From assembly GCA_036269915.1 (NCBI GenBank), contig DATBDM010000011.1, positions 1 through 7,003 of the forward strand: DNA of 7,003 nt. Direction: 5' to 3'. How positions within the stretch are numbered: position 1 is the first letter of the stretch; each line of letters starts with the position of its first letter. The stretch is from DATBDM01 sp036269915. GTDB lineage: Bacteria; Actinomycetota; Thermoleophilia; Solirubrobacterales; Solirubrobacteraceae. The position numbers were made by a program, and so were the translations under genes. Positions 6,184 to 7,003 of the stretch are shown in pieces. Below the pieces are notes generated by a model. It was given only the letters and a program-made list of their open reading frames with translations. It was not told the origin of the DNA and searched no databases.

Positions 6184-7003
6184 GCGTCCATCGCCCAGCG
6201 CTGCGGCCGGTGCGGCGGCACGCCGCGCAGCCCGGTCTCGATGCGCGTCAGGTGCCAGCGCCCGAGGTTCGCGGCGACCACGACGTCGAGCTCCGGCCCG
6301 GCGAAGCAGACGTTGGTCGGCGCGGCGAGCAGCGTGCCCTGCGGATCCTCGGCGAGGACCTCGACGTGCCCGTCGCGGTCGAGGTGGTAGATCCGGTCGG
6401 GCCGGTAGCAGGACACGAGCATGCCGCCGTCCGTCGTGAGCGCCAGCCCGTCGAGGACGGTGCCGTCGAAGCGGTGGACGAGCTCCGCGCGCCCGTCGCC
6501 CTGCAGGTCGATGCGCGAGAGGCGGGGGTCGTAGGACTCGACGACCCACAGCCAGCGCCCGTCGGTGGAGACCGCCAGTCCGTTGGTGAAGCAGGGCACG
6601 TCGCGCGAGAGTACCGAGGCCTCGCCGTCGGCCGAGAGGCGCATGAGCGCGCCGTCGTCGCGCGCCCACGTGCCCGAGTCGCTCACGTAGAGCGTGCCAT
6701 CGGGGCCGAAGGCGGGGTAGTTGGGCTGGACGAGGCTGCCCAGCACCCGCCGGACGGTCTCGCCGTCGTAGGCGCACAGCGAGCCGTCGTGCGACGCGCA
6801 CAGCGCGAGGCGCCCGTGCCCGTCGACGGCGAGCCCGAGCACGAAGCCAGGGGCGTGCGCCGCCTCCTCGGCCCACGCGCCACTGTCGGGGTCGACGCGG
6901 TAGAGCTGGCCGGCCTCGCCGCCGGCCCAGACCACGTGGGCGTCGGGGTCGTAGGCCACGCCCTCGGGATGGTCGAGCCCGTCGGCGAGCGGCCTCACGT
7001 GCG
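6180..7003 (-). CDS. SMP-30/gluconolactonase-family sugar lactonase (N-terminus possibly beyond window)
   Basis: A six-bladed beta-propeller hydrolase of the SMP-30/gluconolactonase/LRE family, which opens sugar lactones to aldonic acids using one divalent metal. Numbering from the GTG at 6998, the four expected metal ligands are present: E12 (DHPEGVAY), N93 (VQPNYPAF), N139 (FTNGLAVS) and D183 (VLDGLAL), matching E18, N103, N154 and D204 of human SMP-30. Repeated blade motifs such as FGPDGTLYVSDSG, STDGRWLWVVES and TTDGGMLVSC are visible. From GTG 6998 it would be 272 residues, slightly short for the family (about 280-300). The frame remains open to the window edge, so the true start may lie further right. 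No signal peptide is visible. The stop overlaps the regulator ATG by 4 bp, forming a two-gene unit at least. With the PTE-family protein it gives the locus two unrelated candidate lactonases. The exact lactone cannot be told. Confidence 0.9.
   Translation of the reverse strand, partial: HVRPLADGLDHPEGVAYDPDAHVVWAGGEAGQLYRVDPDSGAWAEEAAHAPGFVLGLAVDGHGRLALCASHDGSLCAYDGETVRRVLGSLVQPNYPAFGPDGTLYVSDSGTWARDDGALMRLSADGEASVLSRDVPCFTNGLAVSTDGRWLWVVESYDPRLSRIDLQGDGRAELVHRFDGTVLDGLALTTDGGMLVSCYRPDRIYHLDRDGHVEVLAEDPQGTLLAAPTNVCFAGPELDVVVAANLGRWHLTRIETGLRGVPPHRPQRWAMDA

Noticed and set aside
6184..6876. N-terminal extension of the GntR gene into the lactonase region
   Set aside because: The extension is Arg/Ala-rich shadow sequence; the GntR fold starts normally about 10 residues after ATG 6183.
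1..7003. Search for tRNA, rRNA, riboswitch, CRISPR, insertion sequence or attachment sites
   Set aside because: Essentially every base lies in a recognised coding gene and no repeat array, transposase motif or structured RNA signature was seen.

Overview
This window is a very G+C-rich (clearly above 70% by eye), gene-dense stretch of bacterial chromosome. The GTG starts, Ala/Arg/Gly/Asp-rich proteins and near-absence of intergenic DNA fit a high-GC actinobacterium. A soil lineage such as Solirubrobacterales (Conexibacter or Patulibacter type) is a reasonable guess, but the sequence alone does not prove it. No RNA genes, mobile elements, CRISPR arrays or tRNAs were seen, and no gene-free stretch exceeds a few bases.

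Positions 1-5445 (+ strand) are the distal part of a carbohydrate uptake and catabolism operon. It holds the C-terminal part of one RbsC-type ABC permease (cut by the window edge), a second complete RbsC-type permease, a phosphotriesterase-fold (PTE) metal-dependent lactonase/hydrolase, a Gfo/Idh/MocA NAD(P)-dependent sugar dehydrogenase, a xylose-isomerase-like TIM-barrel sugar epimerase/isomerase, and a zinc-dependent medium-chain (MDR) polyol/sugar dehydrogenase. Four of the five junctions are 4-bp stop/start overlaps (GTGA or ATGA) and the fifth is a 2-bp gap, so the genes are almost certainly one transcript with coupled translation. The sugar-binding protein, the ATPase and the main promoter must lie upstream of the window.

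Positions 5455-7003 (- strand) converge on that operon. They encode an SMP-30/gluconolactonase-type beta-propeller lactonase, possibly cut at its N-terminus, overlapping by 4 bp with a GntR/HutC-family regulator that has a UTRA effector domain. Only 9 bp separate the two converging stop codons, and a perfect 7-bp inverted repeat contains both of them.

Together the genes describe import of a sugar or sugar derivative followed by oxidation, lactone hydrolysis, keto-sugar epimerisation and a second redox step, under a GntR-type regulator. The trio Gfo/Idh dehydrogenase, TIM-barrel epimerase and Zn-MDR dehydrogenase is the same enzyme-class set as E. coli ycjS-ycjR-ycjQ (guloside-to-glucoside interconversion through 3-keto sugars) and the early steps of the Paracoccus L-glucose pathway (LgdA, LgnI, LgnH). 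Adding two unrelated lactonase folds and a two-permease transporter gives a combination whose substrate cannot be read from the sequence and is the most interesting question here.
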